NCBI GenBank assembly: GCA_029531795.1
Contig: JAPEIS010000009.1
Span: 310,001-374,000 of the forward strand
Source: Sclerotinia nivalis
Lineage: Eukaryota > Ascomycota > Leotiomycetes > Helotiales > Sclerotiniaceae
Direction: 5' to 3'
DNA length: 64,000 nucleotides
In this document: positions 10,403 to 24,432 of the stretch, in pieces
Position numbering within the stretch: the stretch's first letter is position 1
Layout: each line of letters starts with the position of its first letter
The notes under the pieces: model-generated
The model's input: only the letters and a program-made list of their open reading frames with translations
Database searches by the model: none
Told to the model about the DNA's origin: nothing
Made by a program: the position numbers and the translations under genes

Positions 10403-12828
10403 ATGGCCAATTCTGTAAGTTGACTACCATTTCAAACATAATCCTCGATCTTACACTCTCTTTTCAACCTCCTCTGCTATCTCAAACCGTCGAAAATGAC
10501 TTTGGCAAGCTCTTTGGTTGGCGGGAAACGACTCAGTTACTCTTCTGTTTTTCAGAAGTTTCCAGCACATCCAAAGCTAACAGATCCAATGTTTCAGCAA
10601 CGACTCCCTCCGCAACAACCCAGCTATAATCAAGCTTATATGCCAAATGGTGCTGTAGCAGGTCATACTGGTATTCCACCTGGAGCTACTCCTTTACTCC
10701 CAAACAATGGCAGAATCATACAAACTGGGGGCGTGAGAGTTTTGTGCGTGGCAGACGTACGAGGTGAGCTTAACCTGGAGATTTGACTTTTCAGGCAACG
10801 CTGACAACTCGAAAGGAAATTTAAGATCACTTAACGAACTCGCGAAGCAAGCACGCGCAGATCATATTATTCATACTGGAGATTTCGGTTTCTATGATGA
10901 CACCTCTCTGGATCGCATTGCTGAAAAGTGAGCCCAACAAGTAGCTCAGCGCCTTGGGCCACCCGCTGACAAATTCAAATAGGACCCTCAAACATGTCGC
11001 CCAATATTCTCCACTGATTTCAGAAGCTACGAAAAAAGCAATCGCATCACCAGGCGGGCCAGTAAAGTCAAGATTCAGTCCTGGCGAACTCCCACTTTCC
11101 GAGTTACCACAATTCTTAAATGGTAGTCTTAAGCTTGATGTACCAGTCTACACGGTCTGGGGTGCATGTGAAGATGTGCGAGTCCTTGAAAAGTTCAGAT
11201 CGGGCGAATACAAGGTTGATAAACTTCACATAATTGATGAGGCACGCTCAATGCTTCTGGAAATTGGAGGTGTTAAGTTGAGACTTCTAGGACTTGGTGG
11301 CGCAGTTGTCATGCACAAACTTTTCGATAACGGCGAGGGCAGAACTACAATTGCTGGTGGGCAAGGAACCATGTGGACTACACTTCTTCAAATGGGCGAG
11401 TTGGTAGATACAGCCAATCGTGTGTACGACCCCACCGAAACCCGCGTATTCATCACCCATGCATCTCCAGCTCGCGAAGGTATTTTGAATCAGCTTTCAG
11501 TAACCCTCAAGGCCGACTTCTCGATATCCGCTGGATTACATTTCAGATATGGAAGTTCTTACAATGAATTCAGTGTCAATCCTACCTTGGATCATTATCG
11601 GGGCAAGCTCGCGGCATCGAAAGCTTCCTTCAATGACGTATGGGAGACTGTCAAGAGCGAAGTTCAACCGGCCATTTCTCAAAATGAAGCCCAACAAAAC
11701 CTTCTTAACAATGCCCTTGGCATAGTGGAGAAGATGCCAAGCACCGCACATGGAGGCAACCCATTCGGTGGCCCTGTCGGTGGTTCTAATGCCGCTATTT
11801 TAGGTCAAGTCGACGAGAGCGCATTCAAAAATATGTGGAACTTCAACTTGGCTGATGCTGCCTTTGGATGGTTAGTTCTGGAAGTACAAGATGGTCGCAT
11901 TGGTACCGAAATGCGAGCTCAAGGATTTAACTTCGCTCATCGAGGTGCGAAACAGCATCCAGGCCACCAACAGCAGCAATCCCAAGCTCCTGCAACCGGC
12001 TCTGGAACACCTGGATCAAGCCAAAACCTTGTATCCTCAGCACCACCTACCGGTCCAGCTCAGCGTTCACCCGCCGCACAACCTCCAGCGCAACCATATG
12101 TTCAGCGCGGACAAAACCAACAACAAACCAGAGCTCCACCAGCTGGTCCTGAACGTACCGCGGAGTCTCCAGCTCCATTCCAAGCTAAGCCCGCTACACC
12201 ACAGCCAGCCCAAAATAATGTTGTCAATCTTCCGACTGCCAAGGATAATGAGAAGACTCCTGCGACTACAAATGGCGCGGAAAATTCATCCCCAGCAGCC
12301 AAGCCTCCAGCTGAACAAATTATTGGTCTCTTTGTTATGAACGTGACCTCTGAAGATCATGTTCGAGAGTTGTTCCATGATGATGACAAGTCGAAGATTA
12401 TTAGAATCGATAAATGGGGACCATCGAACAAGGTTGCTGTCTTCAAGACAACTCAGGAGAGAGATGATGCTCTAGGTCGTCTACCTTCAGAGGTCACACA
12501 ACGTAGCAGTGAGGATCGTTCAAGGCCTTTGGTAAAGCTATTCCAGGTTAGAGATAATAATAAGTCATACTCTTCAAGCCGTGGAGGTGCAGGCAGCTGG
12601 GGAAGTAGCAGGGGTGGCAACAGCAGTGCCCCTCGAGGTGGTTACGGTAGTGGAGGTGCAAGCGACAGTGAAGGTGGTCGTGGCGGACGAGGAGGCCGAG
12701 GTGGATCTACCCGTGGACGAGGAAGTGATAGAGGTAGAGGTGGACGCGGCGGACGAGGTGGCTTCAACAAGGAAGGTGGAGCATCTCCTGCTCAAGCTTC
12801 CGCGACACCAGCAGGTGATTCTTGGTGA
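10403..12828 (+). CDS. DUF2433-like protein (calcineurin-like phosphoesterase fold) with RGG tail
   Basis: Exons 10403-10414, 10556-10763, 10816-10927 and 10983-12828 sum to 725 residues. The first exon encodes only MANS; starting at the ATG at 10496 is an alternative, but the pyrimidine-rich TTTTTCAG at 10555 supports the tiny first exon. The core carries VRVLCVADVRG, HIIHTGDFGFYDD, YTVWGACEDVRVLEKF and FITHASPAREG, a metallophosphoesterase-like order (D..., GD, N/C-E substitution, H..., H). The second motif looks variant, so catalysis is uncertain. After about residue 350 comes a Pro/Gln/Ala-rich linker, a short conserved module (about residues 505-570, IGLFVMNVTSEDHVRELF) and an RGG box (about 650-705) suggesting RNA binding. 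Cellular role is not known to me. Confidence 0.88.
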
Positions 12829-13570
12829 TTCTTGATCAACCAAAATACCCGACATCATACACCAACGGTTTTCATTGCTTCCTTACACCAAAAAGTCATT
12901 TCTCGTACAGTACATCTTCTTAATGGTCACTCATTGTGAACAGGAGATATCTATCTTGACAGACGCTCGGCCATATTAGTATTTCGGCTTTTTTTTCGTC
13001 CTCATACAAAATATTTTAAGGTACCGGAGTGGAGTTTTAAACGTTTGCTTATACTTCACGTTTCACACCTTGTTTTTATGTGCAGGCGACGATAGCTACT
13101 AGTTCGTTTTATTTCCTTCGCATCTGTACTTTTGATACGGGTAGCTTTGAGTCGCATCACATCATCTATCTCATTATGGAATGAGATAATCGAAAGGAAT
13201 CGAATGAATAGCGTTGCACATGTATTCTAGTTTTTACCTTAATTTCAATAGGGGAAAACGAGAGAATGGAAAGTTGGTGGTTGCAGAGTGTCAGAACGAG
13301 GGTGGTTGTCAAATGATTGCAGAAGCATAGAAAATACCAATAAATTTTTAGTAAATGTTTGAGATTGTGTGGGGCTTGGTGAGTTGACTTTGTTAGAGAT
13401 CCTGCTCGTGATATTGTACAATAACGTAAGTATACGGTTTACATGCTCGGGCTTACATGTCTTCTCACATACTCGTAAGCTACCTGCTGTGAGTTTGGAT
13501 AATTCGAGCGCATAGTGACATCACAATGCTTTCCACTACGGTCCAGCAAATATGATAGTCCCCTACTAAC
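12829..13570. other. convergent intergenic region
   Basis: Holds the 3' flanks of the DUF2433-like gene (plus) and COQ5 (minus). No open frame of interest; AT-rich with several AATAAA-like strings (for example near 13339). Confidence 0.5.
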
Positions 13571-14683
<1,113 letters not shown>

Positions 14684-15100
14684 TGTTATAAAAATGCCTA
14701 TAAATCCACTCGGAATCAACCAGTTGGGAGGACTTGATGCGATGGGGCACAATAAGCTTTTAGCAAGTAGCGATTGTGAAATTTCTCGCCTCGTCAGCCT
14801 CGCCAATTTTTTTCTCCTTCAACTCTCTCATGATGAAATGCGCTAGTGAACAAGGGGTAAGAGTGGATCGGTTAGCGACGGCATTATACCCCAGATTTCA
14901 GCCTTGGAGTCCCCAGTATTTGGTTGATCTTATATTTTCGGTCTTACTTGTATTCATTTTGAGTTTGAATGGAGATGATACTGAGGAATCCTCCTTGAGT
15001 TCTTGAGATTGATTTTTTGAGAAGTTTATGTTGTGGTTGTGAATGGAATTTATGCTGAGTTGTGATATTATTAGTTGATATTTCAAACAAGCAAGCAATC
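14684..15100. promoter_or_regulatory. divergent promoter region between COQ5 and BCKDH E1-alpha
   Basis: About 420 bp separates two divergent genes for mitochondrial proteins. Pyrimidine- and AT-rich; no specific factor site assigned. Confidence 0.45.
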
Positions 15101-16602
15101 ATGAATTCACAGAGAATTGGAGGATGTCTTTTACGACGTGGTAAAGGGGGTATATCTACATCTTTTTTGAGAAGTAGAAGGAACGGATTATGTTTGGGAA
15201 GATGTCATTCTACTATGGGTCCGAGCCAGAAGCCTGGTTCTGCAGGGTGAGTTTCATTGACCGGAAAGAGAATATAGCATAGCTAACGACGCAATAGAGT
15301 ACGATTCCCTGGAGCAGTAGACAGCAAATTTACATCCTCACTCTCCTTCGAACATCCTTCAACCTATACCGCTATTCCCACTTACCGTACCATGTCTCCC
15401 GACGGCGATATTCTCGATCCATCTGTCGTGCTCCCTTCAGACGAAGCAGCTTTAGAAATGTATCTCAACATGGTCAGAGTATCTATCATGGATGTTATAA
15501 TGGTTGAAGCGCAACGACAAGGACGTTTATCATTCTACATGCCGAGTCAGGGTGAAGAAGGTACATGTGTAGGCTCTGCGGCTGCGTTAGAAAAAGATGA
15601 TGTGATTTTCAGTCAGTATAGGGAAGCGGGGGTGTTTATGCAGAGGGGATATACGTTGGAAGATTTTATGAGCCAGCTTTTTGCTAATAGGAAGGATAAG
15701 GGACGGGGAAGGAATATGCCGGTACATTATGGGAGTAAGGAGTTGAATATTGTGAGTGTTCCTCAGCTATTACCCAAGTTTGATATCAAGAAGTTGGGGA
15801 GAAAATGAATTGAAATAGCTAACACACACAGCACTCTATATCATCGCCCCTTGCAACTCAAATCCCTCATGCTGCCGGTGCAGCCTATGCATTGAAAATG
15901 CAACGTCTTTCCAACCCATCCCTCCCTCCACGAGTAGTAGCATGTTACTTTGGCGAAGGAGCTGCCTCTGAAGGAGATTTCCACGGCGCCCTCAACATAG
16001 CCGCCACACGTTCCTGTCCAGTAATCTTCATATGTCGCAACAACGGCTACGCAATTTCTACTCCGACACTCGAACAATACCGCGGCGATGGAATTGCCAG
16101 CCGAGGAACAGGTTATGGAATCGATACCATCAGAGTCGATGGAAACGACATCTGGGCCGTACGCGAAGTAACAAAGAAAGCCCGCCAACTAGCATTAAAA
16201 GATGGTGGACGACCCGTTCTCATCGAAGCAATGTCCTACCGAATATCCCACCACAGTACCTCTGACGATTCCTTTGCCTACCGCGCACGCGTCGAAGTCG
16301 AAGATTGGAAACGCCGTGACAATCCCATCACACGACTCCGCAAATATCTCGAGAAAAGAAATGTATGGGACGAAGCAAAAGAAATAGAAGCTAGAACGAA
16401 TATCAAAAAAGAAGTCTTGAAGACGCTGAGCGAAGCGGAAAAAGAAAAGAAACCGCCGATTAAAAGTATGTTTGAGGATGTGTATAAGGAGATGACGCCG
16501 GAGTTGAAGGCGCAGATGCTGGAATTGAGGAGGGTTATGGAGGAGTATCCGCAGGAGTATGATGTTGGGGAGTTTGAGGGGGGCGTGGCGAGTTTGAAGT
16601 GA
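15101..16602 (+). CDS. branched-chain 2-oxoacid dehydrogenase E1 component, alpha subunit
   Basis: Thiamine-diphosphate-dependent decarboxylase subunit of the mitochondrial BCKDH complex (Leu/Ile/Val catabolism). Exons 15101-15246, 15298-15751 and 15832-16602 sum to 456 residues. An Arg-rich presequence (MNSQRIGGCLLRRGKGG) precedes the core: MYLNMVRVSIMDVIMVEAQR, FYMPSQGEEG, QYREAGVFMQRG, GKGRNMPVHYGS-like RGRNMPVHYGS, and the ThDP-Mg motif GEGAASEGDF...CRNN (about 241-271). The regulatory phospho-loop is YRISHHSTSDDS; the usual Gly is Ser here, a small change. Introns are in phases 2 and 0 with good sites. Full length. Confidence 0.95.
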
Positions 16603-17203
16603 ATTTGGTGGGGCTAGAGTTAAGGAAGAGGGAAATGGATGGAGAATATAGATGGGAGATTGGGGAAAGAGGGAGAGATTGGGATGGAATAGATGAGGTT
16701 ATGAGATTATGATTGTAAGTGAGCATGAGAATGAATGAGCACTAGCATGCACTAGCGAGAATTAGCACAGTACAGTATGAATAAGACTTCTTGATGTACT
16801 ATGTAAACCAATTATCAACTTTAAATCCCAATAAACGAAACAACTTTTCAATGTTGTATGAAATTTTTATTCTTGATATCATCTATCTATCATTCATCGC
16901 TGATATACTGAAAGACATATTGTACGCTCTATAATACAGTATAAGTATAGCTCGCTTTTGTGCTTTTGTATCCAATAGACAAGAAAAAACTTCTAGACGT
17001 TCGCTGGTGGCTCTGATCCAAAAACCTCGTTTTTTGAGATATGAGGTATCCAATATCCAATAGCCAAACGCTCTATGCGGCCACTCTAATGCCTTCCCAC
17101 CAATTGACGCTGTCCAAGTGCAGGGGAGGACTATTTTTCTTTACCGATAGGTAGAGAGAGAGAAAAAGATAAAAATGGAAAGGATACCTTCACCTTTACC
17201 TCC
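16603..17203. other. convergent intergenic region
   Basis: 3' flanks of the E1-alpha gene and the CUE/Smr gene. No gene or repeat of note. Confidence 0.5.
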
Positions 17204-18974
17204 TCACTTCCTCACCACGCCCGTGACAAGAAGTGCACCGCTTCCAACTTGTACTTTCCAGCCTTCTTTAATCAACATTCTCGCTACTGCTGGTCCCAAC
17301 TTTCCTTTCCCGCCTTCGCTGTGATTTCCTACTCCCGTTACGATTTTAAATCCTTCTCCAGATCCGGCACGGATATATCCACCGCTGGCTCGTCGCTGCT
17401 CCTCTGAAACCCACCATGCTGTGACTTTCTCCCTCGCAATTCTTACCGCGTTGCGGACACCAACTCCGTGTAAGTCGATACCTCCACTCCAAGATTGTTT
17501 CATCACTAGCTCATCTGCAGCGGCACTCTCGGCGTCTTTAACACGCACATTGGCATCTCGTCCTTGTTGGGAATAATAGGCTGCTGCGCCGCCCATTAGC
17601 GGGTCAGATCTGGATTTCTTGTATGCAGCGGATGCTTTTTGAAAAGCGGTGTTGCGCGCACTAATATAGGGACTTGCGTCTGTAGAGGGAGATATTGGTG
17701 TAGTGGGGTTGGAGGAGATGGAATGGGTGGGGTAGATGGCGTTTAGCGAGTATTGTTTTGATGGGGACGAGATAGTGGGGGAGGGGTCGAGAATGAGGGG
17801 TGAGTGGCGGATTTCGATTTGTATTTTTGGTTTGCCTGATTTGGAGACGGGTAAGGATGTGAGTGCTTTTGCTAGTTCGTGTGCACTGGTTGTGAATGGA
17901 TGAGTGAGTTGAGTAAGAGTAATCAAATGAGAGCGTTTGATCGAAGGGAAGTCTTGCCCGAGTTCCATGGCATTGATCTCTATTACTGGGTCTTCTGATT
18001 CCACATCGGTGGTAGGATAGTTTTCGATGATTGACAGGATTGTCGCTCGTACAGATGCTCCATTATTGTGGTAAATTGAAGTTACTTGTTGCATTGGTAT
18101 TCCAGTTCTGGTACATATGAAATCGACGTCTTTTCGACCTGTCTCCCATTTACTCGCTTCAACGTCCAGGGGAGAATCATCAGTAATATTATTACTCTCA
18201 GAAGCTTCAGTCCTTCGATCCCTTTTCTTCCTTTTGTGTTTGCGAGTTTTATAAAATGCAGAACTTTCGGAGAAAGCTTCGATACCACGTCTCCTTGATC
18301 CTGTTTCTTCGAGAAAAGATTGAGTGAGTAAATCCTCGATTGCCAAATTGATATCTCCTTTAGACTTTTTGAGTGAGAATTTGACATCAAACGGTTTCAA
18401 AATAGGAAAAGTCCCAAGTAAGAAAGCCTCTTGGCTGTCCACATCCATAGCCCCCAAGGAATCCGTAAACCCATTCCCATTATAGACCCCAGTTCTTGCA
18501 TCTTCACTGCTCGAAAAGTCCAATCCTTCCAAAAGATCCAGTGAAGACATCCCTTGACTTAAAGAAGTATCATCTGTAGAACTACTCCATCCAGGTATAC
18601 TTTTATTACTTGCGCTCCCATCCTCATTTCTATCATTGCCATTATGCAAATTCTGCTCTCCTGAAATTCCTCCTCCATTTGTGTATGTTCCCCCACTATT
18701 TCCACTAGGATCGAAGCCAGTTGCTTCCTCAAATTCTGCATCCTGCCGAATCATATCCAAAATCATGCGCGCAGTCTGGATTTGTTCTTCATCGGAGAGA
18801 TCGTAATCTGTAATTATTGCACGAAATGTGCTGTTATCGAGTGGAGGACAATATTCCGCCTATGAGTTTCGTCAGCGCACATAATAGAAAATAAAGTAAA
18901 GAATACATGAGATACTGAATGAATTCAAGAATACACACCTCCATTCGAGCCATCAGCTCATCAGTATTCACCAT
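17204..18974 (-). CDS. cue2: CUE/Smr-domain protein (Cue2-like no-go-decay endonuclease)
   Basis: Exons 18939-18974 (MVNTDELMARME) and 17204-18859 sum to 563 residues; the intron 18860-18938 is phase 0. An N-terminal segment is acidic and Ser-rich. CUE/UBA-like segments follow (LGTFPILKPFDVKFSLKKSK and FICTRTGIPMQQVTSIYHNN), then a DUF1771-like stretch (ARNTAFQKASAAYKKSR, ...YYSQQGRDANVRVKDAES). The C-terminal Smr domain has IDLHGVGVRNAVRIAREKV and KIVTGVGNHSEGGKGKLGPA. The LDxH-type (IDLH) and GxGxHS motifs are the Smr signature. Yeast Cue2 cleaves mRNA at collided ribosomes; the same role here is inferred from domain order. Confidence 0.88.
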
Positions 18975-20995
18975 ATTTGCAGTATCGCAAATTGCGACTT
19001 CGATTCAATTCAATTTGCGCGCACAATACAATTAATTCACTCTAGGTAGTTCTTGTGAATAATCTCTTCTCTTTCACTCATAGCAATATTCAACGAGACT
19101 CCGCTGGGAACAAATTATTATAAATAAATTTAAGAGATGTAAAATATGTTAACAACATGATTCTTTGGTACATTTCTTGGTGTTTCTTAAGTAAGAGTAA
19201 GAGTTAGAGTTAGAGTTTGAGTTTGTTCTACTAAGAACTAACTGGTGGGCTTTAGAACAAGTGATGAAGTCATGAGCCGAGAAACCAAAGGGCACTGACT
19301 GATCTTCAGGCTATCTCATCCTATCTCATCCTATCTCTTCAGCCAAGATAACTCTAAATAGGGGCTATTAATAAGCAAGATTATTAATGGATAATCATCG
19401 CAACCTAAGCAGCTATTCAAAATACACCGATACCCAAATAACACAACGACAACATGATTATGCCTGGCAAAGATCAATCCAGTAACCCTACTAAACATCA
19501 TTTGTCGTACTAAAGCTATGCTTTTTGGTGGTGACAACAACCCCTCTTCTCATTATTGTCTTCACATCACTCAGGGTGAATAGACAAGATGTTCAGATTA
19601 ACAAGATACCCATCTTTGGTCATATTTGATCTTAGAACACGTTACTTGCCAGTATCAAATGAATACTCTTTGCCACTTACAGTGTGCAACGTACTTGATG
19701 GTCGAGATGATTGCCCCCAGCAGTTGCAGTAACCATCCTGTTTGAGTTTGAGTTTGATGGGTATGTAAGATGTGGAAGATGCGGGTTAAATCTTCTTCAT
19801 GGTCAAATGTTGGTTCCACAGTACACTACTCAGAGTGCTTTTTATAACTCACAAGTGTGATGAAACTACTTTTGCGTTTCTCTACCATATCTCAGAGATT
19901 TTTCACAACATCACTATAAATGTTCTCCTCAAGTCGAATCATCGAGATATCTGCCCCATTCATGGACAGACCTGCAAAGTTGATGAATACATCACTTCGA
20001 ACGTCTTCCAAAGTCCTTCCTTGATGTCTCTCAATAAGCTATACTTTCCACTTCAACCGAGAACTTGAGACGGCTGTCATAAATGCTTTTGTTGAATTTA
20101 GGATTTGATACTTGGCCCTGTACACTGTACTATGGACAATTCGCGCAAGGTTCTTTCATGATTGTTTAAACTCGCCATGTAGATTACATTCCAAACAAAA
20201 GCAACAGCCATCTAGTATTAGAATGACTGAATTGAGCACGTTCAATGCCACAAATTTCCACTAGCCTCCAGGAAATCCGAAAATTCAAGATAGGTCCATT
20301 ATTTTCCATCAACTCGACTTCCATGTTCGCCATAATCGCCTCAGCATGTTTTTTTTTCGGGATCTGACATTCGCCGCATCCTGCGCTATGCAACGGCCTA
20401 CCACATCCCATACTACACGAACCTATGCTAGCTATCGTATCGTATTATACGCCCTCCTCAATTTCTTCCTTCATTGTCCTCCTTCGTCAGCTCTTTCACA
20501 CAAGAACTCTAATCATCCTCTCTCCATATTTTAGATGACATTATCTAAAGGCCCAATTAGCACGTAATACTCTTGCATTCTTGATCCCGAATATGAAATC
20601 AACTTTGCGCTTGGGAATTTTAGTTAATGAGTTCATAAAGAGGAAGGAGGAGCACTGGTGGTGAATATAGGAGTCACAGATCGGATGATTGCTGCAGGCA
20701 TTGCGAGGTATCTTATTCTAAACTTATGAGACGGGAATAGGGTAACGAACTTCAAGTGAATACATTCTTAATTGGTTGCCTCAGTCATTTTATTCCGTAA
20801 TATCATCACAAGAACTTCCTGATCACCTTTCAACACTTCGTTTCCATACCTAGGTACCTATTCAATCTAATTTCAAGGACACACCAAGAACTTCAAGTCC
20901 CGAGGCCATAAACCGTCTCAAATCAACGAAGCAGGTTGTGTTATAAACTAGAAAGATTACAATCACTCATAAATTCATTGTTCAATGTGATAACA
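18975..20995. other. gene-poor region, 2 kb
   Basis: No gene supported. There is a short run of GAGTTAGAGTT-like repeats at about 19197-19222 and CTATCTCATC repeats at 19311-19340. Small frames on both strands show no homology that I recognise. Confidence 0.45.
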
Positions 20996-23871
20996 ATGCA
21001 ACGAAAACTACCAAAACTTTGTGGCAACCGCCCAATCGACGCCTCCTCTCAAATAATTCATGGCATCAATACCCAAGGCCCTGCCGTGTCCCGGAAAGAA
21101 CTCGTAGCAGCTATCTGCCACCCACCGTGTAAGTACAATTGGTTTTTCCTTTCTTAATTTTGCACTTCCTGATCTCAAAATCCTGCATGAATTTTCATCT
21201 CCACTTCTCAATGTAGCTTTTAATTCTTCATCATACTCCAAAATTCTTCTTCGACAGGCTGTTACTGATCTCCTAATGCTGCAGGTACCTGCGCCGACTG
21301 TGAACAGGGTTTCTATACAGCTAATGAGCAAATGCAGCCTGGCTGGTTTTATCGACGTTCGCTATCTGACGATGATGCTAAACAAATCGCTGCCTCCTAC
21401 ATAAACAGCATGCAACAAGATCGCAAGTATCTAGCAGAAAGACTCACCTTGTGTGGGGATATCGTGCTCAGCCGGTGGAAAAAGAAAAGCTAAGACAAAC
21501 GTTAGTCGCTGCTACTTGAAGTCATTCCAAATCTTTGCGAGAAGAGGTGGATCATCCCCCGCCTTGGTTTCACTCCTGAAGGCAAGCAGATTCCTCCCAT
21601 AAATAGTGATGGTGAGATGGAAGCCCGGTCACCAGAAACGCGTCATCATCTTCTCCTGCAGTGGTTAAGTTTGGAGGTCCTCAAAACAAATCCTGCCGTC
21701 CTTTTTGCCTTGTTGCACAATCGCACGGTATACAGTCCTCAAGATTGGGCCTCGTTTGACGCACGACAGCTTGATACCTCTTTTCTTAGCGGAAATTTTG
21801 ACATCGACTTTTCAGCCAAATGTGTTGTGATGCATGGTTTAAGGCACGGCGAGGTGGTGGACTGGAAAGCTTGTCTGGCACATAGAGCGGATATTCTTGG
21901 GTTCCCTAAGGCACGCCTTGTTCTCGAGGCCCAAGCCTATCTGATGAGTTCACTGCGCAAGGTTGTTGACGGCATACTTCAAGGTGTTGATATGAATGCA
22001 TCACCTGCAGCTGAAAAGTGGAAATCCATGGTATTAATGGGATTCAGGCATACTGATGTGGTGGAATTATGGTCACCTTACACTAACCAGGCATTCTCAT
22101 CGCCTCCATCATTCTCTACTAGCACACTGATCTCTCTAGCCCAAACACGATTAGAAGCCACAGTAGATCACCTCTGGCTATTACAGACGGAACCAGCATA
22201 CATGAAACGTTTTATCGTGAATATGTGTCATGGGGGACTTTATGAATCAACCAAAGATATGGGCGCGAGTTGGCTGGTTGTACGTGGTATCATTGAAGCC
22301 ATCGAATCTTGTTGGGGATGGGGCTGGTTAAAGAATGAATGTGAACATGTCAAATCAATTCACAATCGATTTCGAGACAATATTGCACAAGGCGAAAATC
22401 TCCCAACGAAGTATAATAAGGCGTTGGGTGCACTTGAGTAAGTCATGTTGATCTTTACCGACGTCGTCCTAAATCTTAACGCATTTGACACTGACTTTGA
22501 CGATCCAGACTTTTGGTGGTGAATGAGGTTAATCGTCGTGCCGAGCTTCTCGGGCACAGAACTTCGCAGCGCCCTGGATTCTCTCACAACTACACAACAA
22601 CACGAAGATCCCAAGACCAAGGACCTGATATCCTCGATATAAAACGGAAAGGAGGACTGTGTTCCGATGAAAAATATTTATTCGAAAATGACCTCCTGGA
22701 TTATTGTGTATCTAATCTACAAGCAAGACCAGACAGGCAAGCAAACCCAGACACAACAGAAAAACGAGTACCTTTGGATCATGCACTAGTATTTTCTCTT
22801 ATAGAAAATCACCTTGCTAAAAGTAATTTCAAGGAAAAGTCTCGCATAGATGAGGTGTTATCCAGCGATCTCTCCGATCTAGCAGCCTGTCATGAAATGT
22901 TGGTAGCAATCCGTTTACATCGACCTCAAAATCATGCTAGAACCTGGGATGAGGTGAAGCAATCAGAAAACAGAAAAGCTTGGAAAGCCTTTGACTTGAA
23001 GAGACACTTTACCAACGAGGAATGCTCCAAGCTAGGAAAAGCACTCTTTAAGGATTTCTACGAGGTCCAGCTTCCTAGTAGTCGGAAGGACATGGCTTGG
23101 TTGGATCATACCAAAAGTATCAGGAAAGCACTTGAGGCATTCTGGCAGGGCATAAGAAAGGACTGTACAACGGTTTGGAAGATGAATGGTTTCACCGAAG
23201 ACGAAGTTGCCGACGAGCTTGAGTATATTAGTGCCACCGAAACTCAAGAACATCTAGACACCATCCAAGCCGAGGAACAGCAGCTACAAGCCCAAATTGA
23301 AAGAAACCAAAGCAACCAAAGCAAGCAAAAGAACCATTCACCAGCCACAACCCCCCCACAAACAACCTGGGGCCCAGAAACCTCACCATCAACTCTCACA
23401 CCACAAACGACAAAATCAAAAGAAAAAACAAGACCCATTACCCAACAAACCAACCACCATCAAACAGCCGCAACTCCGAACATCTCTCCACCTCTACCCC
23501 TAGCACCCCCGCCACCGCCTCCTTCCAAGCTCCCAATCAAAAAAAGCGTCTCCGAAATCCTCTCACACATGTACCCCTCCAGCGCCGAAGACTCATCCTG
23601 CAAAAATATCGAATGGGATCTCTTCGTACACGCCATGTCCGATATGGGATTTGTGGCACGGAATAAAGGGGGGAGCGCGGTGTGTTTTGAGATGCGTGAT
23701 GGAGTTGGGGTTGGTGAGGGAAAGGGGAAGGGAAATGGAGAGGGCAATGGCAAAATTATTTTTCATAAACCGCATCCGGTGGCTAAGATTGATGCGCTCA
23801 TGTTGAGGTGTATGGGGAGGAGAATGACGAGGAGGTTTGGGTGGGGGAGGGGGGTTTTTGGGGGTTGGTGA
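20996..23871 (+). pseudogene. large fungal-specific protein with HicA-like C-terminal block; two in-frame stops
   Basis: Three exons fit: 20996-21128, 21285-22437 and 22509-23871 (about 880 codons). The N-terminus has a cysteine cluster (ICHPPCTCADCEQG) and WFYRRSLSDDDA. The central part reads HLLLQWLSLEVLKTNPAVLF, SPQDWASFDARQLDTSF, FSAKCVVMHG, SPYTNQAF and IHNRFRDNI, a family common in ascomycetes but of unknown function to me. After a Gln/Pro/Thr-rich linker, the last 100 residues run FVHAMSDMGFVARNKGGSAV, KIIFHKPHPVAKI, MGRRMTRRFGW. The conserved frame RWKKKS-x-DKR-x-SLLLEV is cut by TAA (21491-21493) and TAG (21503-21505), each one C-to-T step from a Gln codon. A 42-nt GT-AG segment (21464-21505) could remove both in frame but would delete conserved residues. 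If not spliced, it is a pseudogene or starts at 21617. Confidence 0.66.
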
Positions 23872-24432
23872 GTGAGGGAGGTGTTGCTAAGGTTGAGTTG
23901 AGTTGATGGAGATGCATATGGAATAAGGCGGGTTCTAGAATTTTATTTCAAGAAGTTGAAGGGGATAACTGCGTAGATGCAGGGGAATGAAATGAAATGA
24001 TGTCTTATTGCGGAATTTATCATCTACCAGGTAGGTATTAAATACCTCGGTTTTAAAGAAATCTTATGATTTTAAGGCAAAAAATTCCTCGAGTATTGTG
24101 ATTTAATATTTAATATTACGCTATATACCTATCCCATCCCATCCCATCCCTCCCCCATCCATTCATGCATCAATACATACTAATAGCAAAAGAAAATAGG
24201 AAATAGCTACACTAGCTCATCTATCACTCACTCCATCACATAGCCATCCATTCTTCTCCATATCCATATCCATATCCATATACGCCATGCACATATCAAT
24301 CAAGCACCTTCAAATTGCAATTTCCCTCATCGTGTCTTTATTTACAAATTAACTTCTCTCCTCGACTCTATAATATATGATGCGTCATGTACTCTCAGTA
24401 TCCCCTCACATTCCGCTACACATACCTAACAC
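23872..24432. other. convergent intergenic region with microsatellites
   Basis: 3' flanks of the preceding gene and NPC1. Contains (CCCAT)n at about 24132-24150 and (CCATAT)n at about 24259-24281. No gene. Confidence 0.6.

Noticed and set aside
10764..10794. A 31-nt intron in the DUF2433-like gene
   Set aside because: Too short; using the acceptor at 10815 gives a 52-nt intron with a CTGAC branch site and restores the conserved VADVRGNLRSLNEL.
12574..12858. Ser/Thr-rich antisense frame
   Set aside because: Reverse reading of the RGG-coding repeats.
24132..24281. CRISPR-like or telomere-like repeats
   Set aside because: Only simple CCCAT and CCATAT microsatellites; no spacers.
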